From contig NZ_JANBVS010000025.1 in NCBI RefSeq assembly GCF_024586915.1, positions 30,423 through 94,422 of the forward strand: a stretch of DNA of 64,000 bases. Reading direction: 5' to 3'. Positions 17,431 through 26,789 of the stretch are shown here, in pieces; positions within the stretch are counted from its first letter, which is position 1, and every line of letters begins with the position of its first letter. The position numbers and the translations under genes were made by a program. The notes beneath the pieces are model-generated. The model made no database searches. It saw only the letters and a list, made by a program, of their open reading frames with translations, and was not told the DNA's origin. This DNA comes from Bradyrhizobium sp. SRS-191. Lineage in GTDB: Bacteria; Pseudomonadota; Alphaproteobacteria; Rhizobiales; Xanthobacteraceae.

Positions 17431-19011
17431 ATGGCGTCATCCGCGACCCGCGACGTGATCATCGGCATCGACGCCGGCACCTCGGTGATCAAGGCGGTCG
17501 CGTTCGCGCGGGACGGTCGCCAGCTTGGCGACTTCGCAATTCCCAACAGCTACACGACCCTGCCGGGCGGTCGCGTCGAGCAGGACATGGATCGGACCTG
17601 GAGCGATACGGTGGCCGCCCTGCGCGGGCTCGGCGCTGCGCTGCCTGATTTGGCGGCCCGCGTCGCGGCGATCGCGGTGACCGGGCAGGGCGACGGCACC
17701 TGGCTGATCGATGCCGACGGCGAGCCCGTCGCGCCCGCTCTGTTGTGGCTCGACTCGCGCGCGGCCGGCTTCGTCGAGTCGTTCCGATCGGGCGAGCGCA
17801 ACGCGGCGCATTATCGGCGCACGGGATCGGGACTCAACGCCTGCCAGCAGGGGCCGCAGCTCGCCTGGCTGCAGGCGCACGCGGCCGCGATCCTGGATCG
17901 CGCCAGCACGGTGTTCCACTGCAAGGACTGGCTCTACTTCCAGCTCACCGGCGCCCGCGCCACCGATCCGTCGGAGGCGGCGTTCTCCTGCGGCGATTTC
18001 CGCAATCGCTGCTTTGACGGCGAAGCCGCTGATCTGATCGGTATCAGCGACTCCGCGCGGCTGTTTCCCGACGTGGTCGACGGGGTCGTCGCGACGCATC
18101 CGCTGTCGGAGATGGCTGCGGCGGAGACCGGCTTGCCCGCGGGCGTGCCTGTGTCGCTCGGCTATGTCGACGTCATCTGCAACGCGCTCGGCGGCGGGCT
18201 CTATGATCCGAGTCCGGATGTCGGCTGCACCATCATCGGCTCGACCGGCATGCACATGCGGCTGGCGCGCACGGCCGATGCGGTCAAGCTGAATGCGGAG
18301 GCGACCGGCTATACGATGCCGTTTCCGGTGCCCGGGCACTACGCGCAGATGCAGTCGACGATGGCCGCGACCTTGAACATCGACTGGCTGCTCGATGTCG
18401 CCCGCGGCGTGCTCGCGATGGAGGGTATCGCGCGCTCGCGCAACGACCTTATCAGGCGGCTCGATGAGCGCGTGCTCGCTGCGAAAGCAGGCGAGCTGCT
18501 GTACCATCCGTTCATTTCGGAGGCGGGCGAACGCGGCCCGTTCGTGTCGCATGAGGCGTCCGCGCAGCTGATCGGGTTGCGCACGCGTCACGGCTACTGG
18601 GATCTGATGCGGGCGGTGATGGAGGGGCTGGCCTTTGCCGCACGCGACTGCTACGCGGCGATGGGATCGCTCCCGGCCGAGATCCGTCTGACCGGTGGCG
18701 CTGCGCGCAGCCGTGCGCTCGGCGCCATTCTTGGTGCGGCGCTCGGCAGCACGATCAGGGTCTGCCGCCGCGAGGAGGCCGGCGCATCGGGCGCGGCCAT
18801 GATCGCAGCGGTCGCGACCGGACTTTATTCGAACATGATGGACTGCGCGGAGGAGTGGGTGAGGCCCTATTTGGACGAGCCGCAAGCGCCGGATATGGCG
18901 CTGGCCGAACGCTATGAGCAGTTATTTCCGGCCTATGTCGATGCGCGCCTCGCGGCGCGGCCGGTGTGGAAGCAGCTCGCTGCGCAGCGGACGGGGGCCA
19001 ATCATGTCTAG
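17431..19011 (+). CDS. FGGY-family polyol kinase, EryA (erythritol kinase)-like
   Basis: This 526-residue two-domain FGGY kinase has the phosphate loop GIDAGTSVIKAVAF at about residues 12-25, TGQGDGTWL for the substrate side, the catalytic Asp in GYVDVICNALGGG, and the adenine-binding GGAARSRALG. The length and the GTSVIK start resemble erythritol kinases (EryA). Its partners in the operon include a GlpD-like dehydrogenase (EryB is a GlpD relative), and the operon is next to a SorC/EryD-type regulator. However, eryC, eryH and eryI equivalents are absent, so erythritol itself is not proven. It phosphorylates the imported sugar alcohol or a derivative. The next gene overlaps its end by 8 bp. 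Confidence 0.88.
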   Translation: MASSATRDVIIGIDAGTSVIKAVAFARDGRQLGDFAIPNSYTTLPGGRVEQDMDRTWSDTVAALRGLGAALPDLAARVAAIAVTGQGDGTWLIDADGEPVAPALLWLDSRAAGFVESFRSGERNAAHYRRTGSGLNACQQGPQLAWLQAHAAAILDRASTVFHCKDWLYFQLTGARATDPSEAAFSCGDFRNRCFDGEAADLIGISDSARLFPDVVDGVVATHPLSEMAAAETGLPAGVPVSLGYVDVICNALGGGLYDPSPDVGCTIIGSTGMHMRLARTADAVKLNAEATGYTMPFPVPGHYAQMQSTMAATLNIDWLLDVARGVLAMEGIARSRNDLIRRLDERVLAAKAGELLYHPFISEAGERGPFVSHEASAQLIGLRTRHGYWDLMRAVMEGLAFAARDCYAAMGSLPAEIRLTGGAARSRALGAILGAALGSTIRVCRREEAGASGAAMIAAVATGLYSNMMDCAEEWVRPYLDEPQAPDMALAERYEQLFPAYVDARLAARPVWKQLAAQRTGANHV

Positions 19012-20044
19012 GTCCATCGCCATCATCGGCGACCGCTTCATGCTGCCGTCGGTGTTCGCCGAGCGCATCACCGCGACCTGCGGCGACAGTCTCGACATCC
19101 GCACGCTCGAGCAGCCCTGGCCGGACGAGCCGATGGAGCACGGCTATGCCGGCTCCAAGCTCGATGGCCTCAAGGAGTTCATGGGAGATCCCGATGAGCT
19201 CGCCGCGTTCATCGGCGAAGCGCCGCTGCTGGTGACGCATCTCGCGCCGATCTCACGGGCGATGCTGCAGCGGCTGCCCCGTCTGAAATTCATCGCGGTG
19301 TCGCGCGGCGGCCCGGTCAATGTCGACATGCAGGCGGCGCGCGATCACGGCGTGCTCGTGGTCAATACGCCCGGACGCAACGCCAGCGCCGTGGCCGAAT
19401 TCACCATCGGCGCCATGCTCGCGGAGACGCGGTTGATCCGCAGCGGCCACGAGTCGTTGCGCGGCGGCGACTGGCGCGGCGATCTCTACCGCGCCGACCG
19501 GACCGGCCGCGAGCTTGGTGAGATGACCGTCGGCATCGTCGGCTATGGTGCGATCGGCACCCGCGTGGTGAAGCTTCTGAAAGCGTTCGGCTGCAAGATC
19601 CTGGTCACGGACCCTTACGTGCAGCTTAGCGCCCAGGATCGCAACGACGGCGTCGAGCACGTCGCGCTCGGCGAGCTGCTGGCGCGGGCCGATGTGATCA
19701 GCCTGCATGCCCGCGTGACCGCAGAGACCACCGGCTTCATCGATCGCGACGCGCTGGCAAAGATCAAGCCGGGCGCGATCCTGATCAACACGGCCCGCGG
19801 CCCGCTGGTCGACTACCAGGCGCTCTATGACGCGCTCAGCTCGCAGCGGCTGGCCGGTGCGATGCTCGACACCTTCGCCGTCGAGCCGGTGCCGCCGGAC
19901 TGGCCGCTGCTGCAGCTCCCCAATGTCACGCTGACGCCGCACATCGCCGGCGCCTCCGTACGCACCGTCACCTTTGCCGCCGACCAGGCGGCCGAAGAGG
20001 TTCGCCGCTATCTCGCCGGCGAGCCGCCGCTCAATCCCTGCTGA
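19004..20044 (+). CDS. D-isomer specific 2-hydroxyacid dehydrogenase
   Basis: The ATG at 19004 inside the end of the kinase gene starts a 346-residue dehydrogenase; frames starting further upstream lie within the kinase. The NAD-binding loop is GIVGYGAIG (177-185), with Asp about 22 residues later pointing to NAD. The catalytic Arg is in NTARGPLVDY, the Glu in DTFAVEPVP and the His in TPHIAGAS. It probably reduces or oxidises a 2-keto/2-hydroxy acid such as a glycerate, erythronate or phosphoglycerate-like intermediate. Translation is likely coupled to the kinase. Confidence 0.9.
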   Translation: MSRSIAIIGDRFMLPSVFAERITATCGDSLDIRTLEQPWPDEPMEHGYAGSKLDGLKEFMGDPDELAAFIGEAPLLVTHLAPISRAMLQRLPRLKFIAVSRGGPVNVDMQAARDHGVLVVNTPGRNASAVAEFTIGAMLAETRLIRSGHESLRGGDWRGDLYRADRTGRELGEMTVGIVGYGAIGTRVVKLLKAFGCKILVTDPYVQLSAQDRNDGVEHVALGELLARADVISLHARVTAETTGFIDRDALAKIKPGAILINTARGPLVDYQALYDALSSQRLAGAMLDTFAVEPVPPDWPLLQLPNVTLTPHIAGASVRTVTFAADQAAEEVRRYLAGEPPLNPC

Positions 20045-20059
20045 CGAAAGGTTTTTGCA

Positions 20060-20854
20060 ATGAATCGCGAGGAACGACTGATCCGCGAGAACATCATCGC
20101 CAAGTGCCGGTGGATGAATGCGTCGGGTCTGAACCAGGGCACATCGGGCAACATCTCCGCCCGCTACAAGGACCGTATGCTGATCACGCCGTCGGCGACG
20201 CCCTACGACTCGATGAAGCCGGAGATGATCGCCTCGATGCCGCTCGAGGGCGAGTACGGCTCCTGGGACGGACCGCTCAAGCCGTCGACCGAATGGCGCT
20301 TTCATCTGGACATCATGCGCGGACGGCCGGATGTCGGCGGCGTCGTGCACACGCATTCGACCTACGCTACGGTGCTCGCGATCGCGCGCAAGTCGATCCC
20401 GGCCTGCCACTACATGATGGCCGCGTTCGGCGGCATGGACATTCGCTGCGCCGGCTATGCACGGTTCGGCACGGCTGAGTTGTCCGAGCTTGCGCTTGAG
20501 GCGCTGGAGGGACGCAACGGCTGCCTGCTGGCCAATCACGGCATGATCGCGGTGGGCGCCAATCTCGACAAGGCGATGTGGCTGGCGGTCGAGCTCGAGA
20601 CGATCGCGAAGCAATATTATCTGTCGCTCGCGCTCGGCCAGCCGCACATCCTGGGTGACGCCGAGATCGCCGAGACGGCGCAGGGGTTCTCGACCTACGG
20701 TCTTCAGGACCCCAAGACACAGACGAAGGCCAAGTCGAATGCCAAGTCGGCGAAGCCGGCCAAGAAGGTTGCAAAGACGCCGGCCAAGGCCACCAGGACG
20801 CGCGCAGCAGCCGCCGGCCGCAAGCTTGAGACGAAGCACAGCAGCAAGCGATGA
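20060..20854 (+). CDS. Class II aldolase (FucA-like) with lysine-rich histone H1-like tail
   Basis: The 264-residue protein has a complete class II aldolase core (1-215): GTSGNISAR (28-36), catalytic Glu78 in STEW, and metal ligands His98, His100 (HTHSTYA) and His160 (ANHGM). It should split a ketose or aldol phosphate to a three-carbon phosphate and an aldehyde. Residues about 218-264 form an unusual K/A/P-rich tail (for example KSAKPAKKVAKTPAKATR), similar in composition to histone H1 or AlgP-like tails and not part of the aldolase fold. The stop overlaps the glpD start (ATGA). Confidence 0.9.
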   Translation: MNREERLIRENIIAKCRWMNASGLNQGTSGNISARYKDRMLITPSATPYDSMKPEMIASMPLEGEYGSWDGPLKPSTEWRFHLDIMRGRPDVGGVVHTHSTYATVLAIARKSIPACHYMMAAFGGMDIRCAGYARFGTAELSELALEALEGRNGCLLANHGMIAVGANLDKAMWLAVELETIAKQYYLSLALGQPHILGDAEIAETAQGFSTYGLQDPKTQTKAKSNAKSAKPAKKVAKTPAKATRTRAAAAGRKLETKHSSKR

Positions 20855-22359
20855 ACGCGCCGGTTTCACGCAGCGGATCCGATTACGGCTTGTTGGACCT
20901 CGCCGTGATCGGCGGCGGCATCAATGGCGCTGGTATCGCCCGTGATGCCGCCGGCCGCGGCCTGAAGGTGCTGTTGTGCGAGAAGGATGATTTCGCGCAG
21001 GGCACCTCGTCGCGCTCGGGCAAGCTGATCCATGGCGGCCTGCGCTATCTCGAATACTACGAATTTCGCCTGGTCCGTGAGGCGCTGATCGAGCGCGAGG
21101 TGCTGCTGGCCTCGGCGCCGCACATCATCTGGCCGATGCGCTTCGTGCTGCCGCATTCGCCGGAGCAGCGCCCAGCCTGGCTGGTGCGCACCGGGCTGTT
21201 TCTCTACGACCATCTCGGCGGCCGCAAGCAACTGCCGGCGAGCCGCAACGTCGACCTCGTCCACGAGCCGGAGGGCGCGCCGCTGCGGCCCGAATTCCGG
21301 CGCGGCTTCGAATATTCGGATTGCTGGGTCGACGATGCCCGGCTGGTGATCCTCAATCTCATCGATGCCGCGCGCAAGGGCGCCGTCATCCTGCCGCGCA
21401 CCCGCGCGGTGAGCGCACGCCGCGAGGGCGATTGCTGGCGATTGGAGATGCGCTCCGAGACCGGCGAGCTGCGGAGCGTCCGCGCCAAGGCGCTGGTGAA
21501 TGCCGCAGGTCCCTGGGTGCAGGACGTCGTGCAAGGCGTCGCCGGCCTCAACTCGGCGCACAATGTGCGGCTCGTGAAGGGCAGCCATCTGGTGGTGCCG
21601 AAATTCTGGAGCGGGTCGCAGGCCTATCTGCTGCAGAACACCGACCGCCGCGTCATTTTCGTCAACCCCTATGAAAACGATCTCGCCCTGATCGGCACCA
21701 CCGACATCGTGCATGACGGTCGTGCGGAGGACGTCGCGATCGACGGCGGCGAGATCGACTACCTGCTGGCGGTGCTCGACCGCTACTTCCGCGCGGCGCC
21801 CGGCAAGGCGGATATCATCCACGCCTTCTCCGGCGTGCGGCCGCTCTACGACGACAACGCCGACAATCCGTCGGCCGTGACACGGGACTATGTGTTCGAG
21901 GTGCACGGCACGGCGGGACAGCCGCCGCTGCTGTCGATCTTCGGCGGCAAGATCACGACCTTTCGCAAGCTCGCCGAGCACGCGCTGGAGCGGCTCGGTC
22001 CGTGGTTTCCGCAGATGGGACCTGCTTGGACGTCGGGGGCCTGTCTGCCGGGCGGGGATCTCGGCGTCTCGTTCGAGCAGTTTCTCGACGATCTTGCAGC
22101 CGAGTATCAGGCCTTGCCGCGCGAGGCGGTGGCGCATTATGCGCGTCTCTACGGCAGTTGCGCCCGCGACCTGCTCGGGCCGGCGCGCACACGCGACGAT
22201 CTCGGCCGTCATTTCGGCGGCACGTTTTATGAGCGGGAGCTGGCCTACCTGCGCGAGCGGGAGTGGGCACAGACGGCAGCCGACGTGCTGGACCGGCGCA
22301 CCAAGCATGGGCTGCATCTCAGCCGCGCCGAGCGCGCGGCCTTCGAGGCGCAGCTTTGA
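20851..22359 (+). CDS. glpD: FAD-dependent glycerol-3-phosphate dehydrogenase family (GlpD/EryB-like)
   Basis: This 502-residue flavoprotein has the N-terminal FAD fold IGGGINGAGIARDAAGRG and the family signature SSRSGKLIHGGLRYLE. The DAO_C-like C-terminal domain spans about 390-500. Aerobic GlpD oxidises glycerol 3-phosphate to dihydroxyacetone phosphate and passes electrons to ubiquinone; EryB, which acts on L-erythritol 4-phosphate, has the same architecture. Being last in the transporter/kinase/aldolase operon, it probably oxidises the polyol phosphate made by the EryA-like kinase, so the symbol glpD marks the family, not a proven substrate. Translation is coupled to the aldolase gene by a 4-bp overlap. 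Confidence 0.9.
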   Translation: MNAPVSRSGSDYGLLDLAVIGGGINGAGIARDAAGRGLKVLLCEKDDFAQGTSSRSGKLIHGGLRYLEYYEFRLVREALIEREVLLASAPHIIWPMRFVLPHSPEQRPAWLVRTGLFLYDHLGGRKQLPASRNVDLVHEPEGAPLRPEFRRGFEYSDCWVDDARLVILNLIDAARKGAVILPRTRAVSARREGDCWRLEMRSETGELRSVRAKALVNAAGPWVQDVVQGVAGLNSAHNVRLVKGSHLVVPKFWSGSQAYLLQNTDRRVIFVNPYENDLALIGTTDIVHDGRAEDVAIDGGEIDYLLAVLDRYFRAAPGKADIIHAFSGVRPLYDDNADNPSAVTRDYVFEVHGTAGQPPLLSIFGGKITTFRKLAEHALERLGPWFPQMGPAWTSGACLPGGDLGVSFEQFLDDLAAEYQALPREAVAHYARLYGSCARDLLGPARTRDDLGRHFGGTFYERELAYLREREWAQTAADVLDRRTKHGLHLSRAERAAFEAQL

Positions 22360-22406
22360 TTGCTAAGGGCCGTGTGCCGGCTGCACGAGCGGCTGTCCGC
22401 GACAGC

Positions 22407-23690
22407 TCAGCGGATCCAGTCCAAGGCCTTGTAGTACGCGCCGACGAACGGCAGAAACCATGGCTTGCCGAAATGGCCGGGTACGACCGGCCAGCCGGCC
22501 TCCTTCATCGGATTGCGGTCGGGCCGGCCGAGCATGGCATCGGCCATGATCATGCCGAGATGGGTCGAAAGCTGCGCGCCGTGGCCGGAATAGCCCATCG
22601 CATACCACACGCCGTCCTGGCGGCCGGCACGCGGATAACGGTCGGCCGTCATGTCGACGAGCCCGCCCCAGCAATAGTCGATATCGATGCCTTTGAGCTG
22701 CGGGAACATCCGTTCCATCGCGTCGCGCAGGATCGCGCCGCTCCTGGCGTCCGACTGCTGATCCGAGGTCGCCGAGAAACGGGCGCGGCCGCCGAAGATC
22801 AGGCGGTTGTCCGGCGATAGACGGAAGTAGTTGCCGATGTTCATCGAGTTGACGTAGGTGCGGTGGCCCGGCAGCACCGAAGCCGCCTCGGCCGCCGTCA
22901 GGGGGCGGGTTGCGATGATGAAGCTGCCGACGGCGATGATGCGGCGGCGGAAGTAGCTGAAGGTCGACGGGGTATAGGCGCCGGTCGCAAGCAGCACCTG
23001 ATCGGCTCGCACCGTGCCTTTGGCGGTAGTCAGGCGAAACCCCTTGGCCTCGGGGACCTGCTCGGTGACCGCGGCGTGCTCGACGATGACGGCGCCGCGG
23101 CGGCTTGCAGCCGTGGCGAGGCCGGCTGCGAAGCGGCCCATATGCATCATCGCGCTCTTCCTAAACAGCATGGCGCCATGGAAGGGCGAACCGATCTCCG
23201 ATTCCAGATCTGCCGCCGAGAGCAGTGCCGTGTCCGGATCGACCTCGCGGTTGATGGCCTCGAAATTCCGGGCGATCGCATCGAAATGGGCGGGCTTGGA
23301 CGCCAGCTTGAGCTTGCCGGAGCGGCGGAAATCGCAGGCGATGTTCTCCTCCGCGATCAGGCGCTCGAGCGTGTCGATCGACTCGTCGAACGCCTTGTAG
23401 AGGGCGATCGCGCGCTCGGCGCCAAGCTCGGCCTTCGCGGCCGGATAGCTGTGCGCCAAGCCGTTGTTGAGATGCCCGCCATTGCGGCCCGACGCGCCCG
23501 AGCCGACGGAACCGGCTTCGAGCACGATGACCTTGGCGCCGGCCTTGGCGAGCTGCAGCGCGGCGCCGAGGCCGGTGAAGCCGCCACCGATCACGGCGAC
23601 GTCGTAATGCCCCTCCACGGGCCCGGTGTGACCGCCGAAAAATGCGGCCGCAGTATCGCGCCAGTAGGAGACATACTTCATCGCGGGCAC
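22407..23690 (-). CDS. FAD-dependent oxidoreductase, PuuB-like (gamma-glutamylputrescine oxidase family)
   Basis: This 427-residue DAO-family flavoenzyme has the dinucleotide loop IGGGFTGLGAALQLA (34-48), VLEAG (56-60) and GSGASGRNGGHLNNG (63-77), and a C-terminal MGYSGHGAQLSTHLG. This pattern is usual in PuuB/OrdL-type oxidases acting on secondary or N-acylated amines. It forms a leftward pair with a type II HAD hydrolase (5-bp gap) and faces a rightward aminotransferase operon, which suggests oxidative amine or amino acid breakdown. The substrate is unknown. Confidence 0.88.
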   Translation of the reverse strand: MPAMKYVSYWRDTAAAFFGGHTGPVEGHYDVAVIGGGFTGLGAALQLAKAGAKVIVLEAGSVGSGASGRNGGHLNNGLAHSYPAAKAELGAERAIALYKAFDESIDTLERLIAEENIACDFRRSGKLKLASKPAHFDAIARNFEAINREVDPDTALLSAADLESEIGSPFHGAMLFRKSAMMHMGRFAAGLATAASRRGAVIVEHAAVTEQVPEAKGFRLTTAKGTVRADQVLLATGAYTPSTFSYFRRRIIAVGSFIIATRPLTAAEAASVLPGHRTYVNSMNIGNYFRLSPDNRLIFGGRARFSATSDQQSDARSGAILRDAMERMFPQLKGIDIDYCWGGLVDMTADRYPRAGRQDGVWYAMGYSGHGAQLSTHLGMIMADAMLGRPDRNPMKEAGWPVVPGHFGKPWFLPFVGAYYKALDWIR

Positions 23691-23695
23691 TCTGC

Positions 23696-24364
23696 TTAAA
23701 GACCGAACACGCCGGGCAGTTCGGAGACGTCCTTGATCTCGGTGTAGCCGTAGTAGGGATTGGCCGGCTCGTGGCCGCGGTTGACCCAGACCTTGCTCTT
23801 GATGCCGAGGTCGTGCGCCGTCATGAGATCGTAGCGGAACGAGGAGGAGCAGTGCGTGATGTCCTCAGGGCCGCAGCCGAGCATGTCGAACATGTATTCG
23901 AAGCCGCGCATCCGCGGCTTGTAGGACTGCGCCTGCTCGGCGGTGAACACGGCATGGAAGGGGGCGCCGAGCTTGGCGACGTTCGAGGGGATCTGCCCGT
24001 TCATGGCGTTGGAGAGAATAACCAGCGGAATTTCCTTCGCCAGCTTGGCGAGCCCCGCCGGCACGTCCGGATGCGGTCCCCAGGTCGGCACGCGCTGATA
24101 GACCATCTCGGCGTCCTCCGGCTTGAACGGGATGCCGATCTTGCGACAGCTGCGGGCCAGCGCATTGCTGACGACCTCGGCATAGGGCTTCCAGGCGCCG
24201 AGGACTTCGTCGAGGCGATAGGCCGAGAAGACGCTGACGAACTCGTTCATCGCCGGCTCGGGGAGCGTTGCGCTGTAGAGATCGCGTGCGGCCTCAGCCA
24301 TCTGGAAATTGGTCAGCGTGCCGTAGCAGTCGAAGGTTACGTATTTCGGACGAAAGCGGCTCAT
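23696..24364 (-). CDS. HAD hydrolase, haloacid dehalogenase type II family
   Basis: This 222-residue protein has motif I FDCYGTL with nucleophile Asp12, motif II ILSNAMNG, Lys in the SYKPRMRGF segment, and SSSFRYDLMTAHDLGI near the end. These are the marks of L-2-haloacid dehalogenase-type HADs. Many such genes beside amine oxidases do not dehalogenate, so phosphatase or another hydrolase activity is also possible. It is divergent from the GNAT gene with a 168-bp shared promoter region. Confidence 0.88.
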   Translation of the reverse strand: MSRFRPKYVTFDCYGTLTNFQMAEAARDLYSATLPEPAMNEFVSVFSAYRLDEVLGAWKPYAEVVSNALARSCRKIGIPFKPEDAEMVYQRVPTWGPHPDVPAGLAKLAKEIPLVILSNAMNGQIPSNVAKLGAPFHAVFTAEQAQSYKPRMRGFEYMFDMLGCGPEDITHCSSSFRYDLMTAHDLGIKSKVWVNRGHEPANPYYGYTEIKDVSELPGVFGL

Positions 24365-24532
24365 GGATCCTCACGCGGGCTATGATCTCGGCGTCCGATG
24401 ATAGGCCGGCAGGCCAGCATAAGATGCGGCTTTGCCCCGGTTCTACGGCGGAAGATGTTGTTGGCATCAGCGCCTTCAGACGATTTGCCGGGGGATGCTC
24501 CCTCAGACTCCCGGTGGATTGGGAGTACATGC

Positions 24533-25399
24533 ATGATGTCCAACGCCGCGAACCTGGTGGCTTTCAGCAGGGATCACCTGGATGCCGCGACGGAGTTGTC
24601 GCGTCAGGCCCGCTGGCCGCATCGCCGCGAGGATTGGCAGATGGCTCTTGCGCTCAGCAAGGGCTGCGTTGCGGTCCGCGCGGATACGCGCGTGATCGGG
24701 ACCGTGCTGATGACGCCCTATGGCGGCGACGCCGGCACCATCAACATGGTCATCGTCGACGAGGCCGAGCGGGGGCAGGGGCTGGGACGACGCCTGATGC
24801 AGCAGGCGATGACGCTTGCGGGCGACCGCCGGCTGCAGCTCGTCGCGACCGAGGATGGCCTGCCGCTCTATGAGAAGCTCGGCTTCTGTCGGTCGGGCGA
24901 GATCGTCCAGCACCAGGGACATCTCGTGCAGGCGGTCGCGCAGTGCGATGCCGTGCGTGCGGCGACGACGGAGGACGTTGCCGCGATCACCGTGCTGGAC
25001 GCTGCGGCGTTCGGCGCGGACCGCGGCGTACTGATTGCACATCTCGCTGTTGTCGGCGAGTTCGCGGTGCTCGAGCGAGACGGTCGATTGGCCGGCTTCG
25101 CGGCGCTGCGTCGCTTCGGCCGCGGCCTCGTGATCGGTCCGGTCGTCGGCGCGGGTCTCGACGACGCCAAGGCCCTTGTCGCGCACTTTCTTTCCGGGCG
25201 GCAAGGCGAATTCATCCGCGTCGACACCGCCATCGAGAGCGGGCTTGCGCCGTGGCTGACAAGCCTCGGCTTCGATCATGTCGGCGGCGGCATCGTCATG
25301 CGCCGCCCCGCGGCAAGGGACGGGACGCGGCCGTCCGCAACCTCATTTGCCTCGCCATTCGCCTCAACATTTGCCTTGGCCAGCCAGGCGTTCGGCTGA
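24533..25399 (+). CDS. Two-domain GNAT N-acetyltransferase
   Basis: The ATG at 24533 (with ATG 24536 directly after) follows a GGGAG site at 24520-24524; the earlier in-frame region is upstream leader. The 288-residue product has an N-terminal GNAT domain with the acetyl-CoA loop RGQGLGRRLM and VATEDGLPLYEKLGF. A second GNAT-like C-terminal domain (about 140-265) is of the type often found in this double-domain family. It heads the rightward aminotransferase/HAD/transporter gene set. The acyl acceptor is probably an amine or amino acid, by context only. Confidence 0.88.
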   Translation: MMSNAANLVAFSRDHLDAATELSRQARWPHRREDWQMALALSKGCVAVRADTRVIGTVLMTPYGGDAGTINMVIVDEAERGQGLGRRLMQQAMTLAGDRRLQLVATEDGLPLYEKLGFCRSGEIVQHQGHLVQAVAQCDAVRAATTEDVAAITVLDAAAFGADRGVLIAHLAVVGEFAVLERDGRLAGFAALRRFGRGLVIGPVVGAGLDDAKALVAHFLSGRQGEFIRVDTAIESGLAPWLTSLGFDHVGGGIVMRRPAARDGTRPSATSFASPFASTFALASQAFG

Positions 25400-25412
25400 A
25401 CCGGAGATCGTC

Positions 25413-26789
25413 ATGCTCAGCAACTCGCTCATCGAACTCGATCGCGCCCATCTGGTGCACCCCGTCGCATCCTATCGCGGACATGAGGCCTCGGGCGCGC
25501 GGGTCCTCGCTTCGGCCAAGGGCGCTGTCGTCACGGACGCCTCCGGCCACCAGCTGGTCGATGGCTTCGCCGGCCTGTGGTGCGTCAATGCCGGCTATGG
25601 CCATGACAGCATCGTGGAGGCTGCGGCGCGGCAGATGCGCGAGCTGCCTTATGCGACCGGCTATTTCAGCCTCGCATCGGAGCCCGCCATCCGGCTCGCC
25701 GCGGCGTTGGCCGAGCGTGCGCCGGGCGATCTCAACCACGTCTACTTCACGCTGGGCGGCTCGGACGCGGTCGACAGCACGGTCCGCTTCATCCACTATT
25801 ATTGGCACGCGAAGGGACAGAAGCAGCGCGACCAGTTCATCACGCTGCAGCAGGGTTATCATGGCTCCTCGACGGTCGGCGCCGGTCTGACGGCGTTGCC
25901 TGCCTTCCACACCAATTTCGGCGTGCCGCTGAGCTGGCAGCACAAGATCCCGTCGCATGATTGCTATCGCAATCCGGTCGGCAGCAATCCCGAGGCGATC
26001 ATTGCGGCGTCGCTCGCCGCGCTCGAGGCCAAGATCGCCGAGGTGGGCGGGCCGCAGCGGGTGGCGGCGTTCTATGCCGAGCCGATCCAGGGCTCGGGCG
26101 GCGTGCTGGTGCCGCCTGACGGCTGGATGAAGGCGATGCGCGAGCGCTGCCGGCAGCATGGCATCCTGTTCGTTGCCGATGAGGTGATCACCGGATTCGG
26201 CCGCACCGGTCCCTTGTTTGCCTGCACCGATGACGACATCGTTCCCGACTTCATGACGGTGGCCAAGGGCCTGACCTCGGGCTATGTGCCGATGGGCGCG
26301 GTCCTGATGTCCGATCATGTCTATGGCGTGATCGCCGACGGGGCAGGGATGTCGGCGGTGGGGCACGGCTATACCTATTCGGCGCATCCGGTGAGCGCGG
26401 CCGTCGGCCTTGCCGTGCTCGAATTGTATGAAAGCGGTCTGCTGGAGAACGGCCGGCGTGCCGGTGCGCGGCTGATGGCCGGCCTGCGTGCGCTGCAGGA
26501 TCACCCGCTGGTCGGCGACGTTCGCGGCCGTGGCCTGCTGGCGGCGATCGAGCTCGTCGTCGACAAGGAGCGCAAGACGCCGCTGCCGGCGAGCGCCGAG
26601 CCGTCGCGCCGCATCTTCGATCGCGCCTGGGCGAACGGGCTGGTCATCCGCGCCTTCCCGACGGGGGTGCTCGGTTACGCCCCGCCGCTGTGCTGCACCG
26701 ATGCCGACATCGATGCCATCATCGAGCGGACCGCGCGGACGCTCGACCAGACCCTGGCCGACCCGGACGTCCGCCAAGCCATGGCGTGA
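25413..26789 (+). CDS. Class III aminotransferase (omega-amino acid/diamine type)
   Basis: The start at ATG 25413 (GGAG upstream, MLSNSLIELDRAHLVHP) gives 458 residues, the normal size. PLP-binding Lys285 lies in VAKGLTSGYVPMG, with the cofactor aspartate in LFVADEVITGFGRTG and the YHGSS motif near 150. These are hallmarks of omega-amino acid:pyruvate, putrescine or beta-alanine aminotransferases. It is 13 bp after the GNAT gene. With the PuuB-like oxidase and the peptide-type transporter it suggests catabolism of an imported amine or opine-like compound. Confidence 0.92.
   Translation: MLSNSLIELDRAHLVHPVASYRGHEASGARVLASAKGAVVTDASGHQLVDGFAGLWCVNAGYGHDSIVEAAARQMRELPYATGYFSLASEPAIRLAAALAERAPGDLNHVYFTLGGSDAVDSTVRFIHYYWHAKGQKQRDQFITLQQGYHGSSTVGAGLTALPAFHTNFGVPLSWQHKIPSHDCYRNPVGSNPEAIIAASLAALEAKIAEVGGPQRVAAFYAEPIQGSGGVLVPPDGWMKAMRERCRQHGILFVADEVITGFGRTGPLFACTDDDIVPDFMTVAKGLTSGYVPMGAVLMSDHVYGVIADGAGMSAVGHGYTYSAHPVSAAVGLAVLELYESGLLENGRRAGARLMAGLRALQDHPLVGDVRGRGLLAAIELVVDKERKTPLPASAEPSRRIFDRAWANGLVIRAFPTGVLGYAPPLCCTDADIDAIIERTARTLDQTLADPDVRQAMA

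Noticed and set aside
22392..22406. GCTGTC-CGC-GACAGC hairpin between convergent glpD and oxidase genes
   Set aside because: Only 6 bp of stem with no U-tract, and directly against the oxidase stop; too weak to call a terminator.
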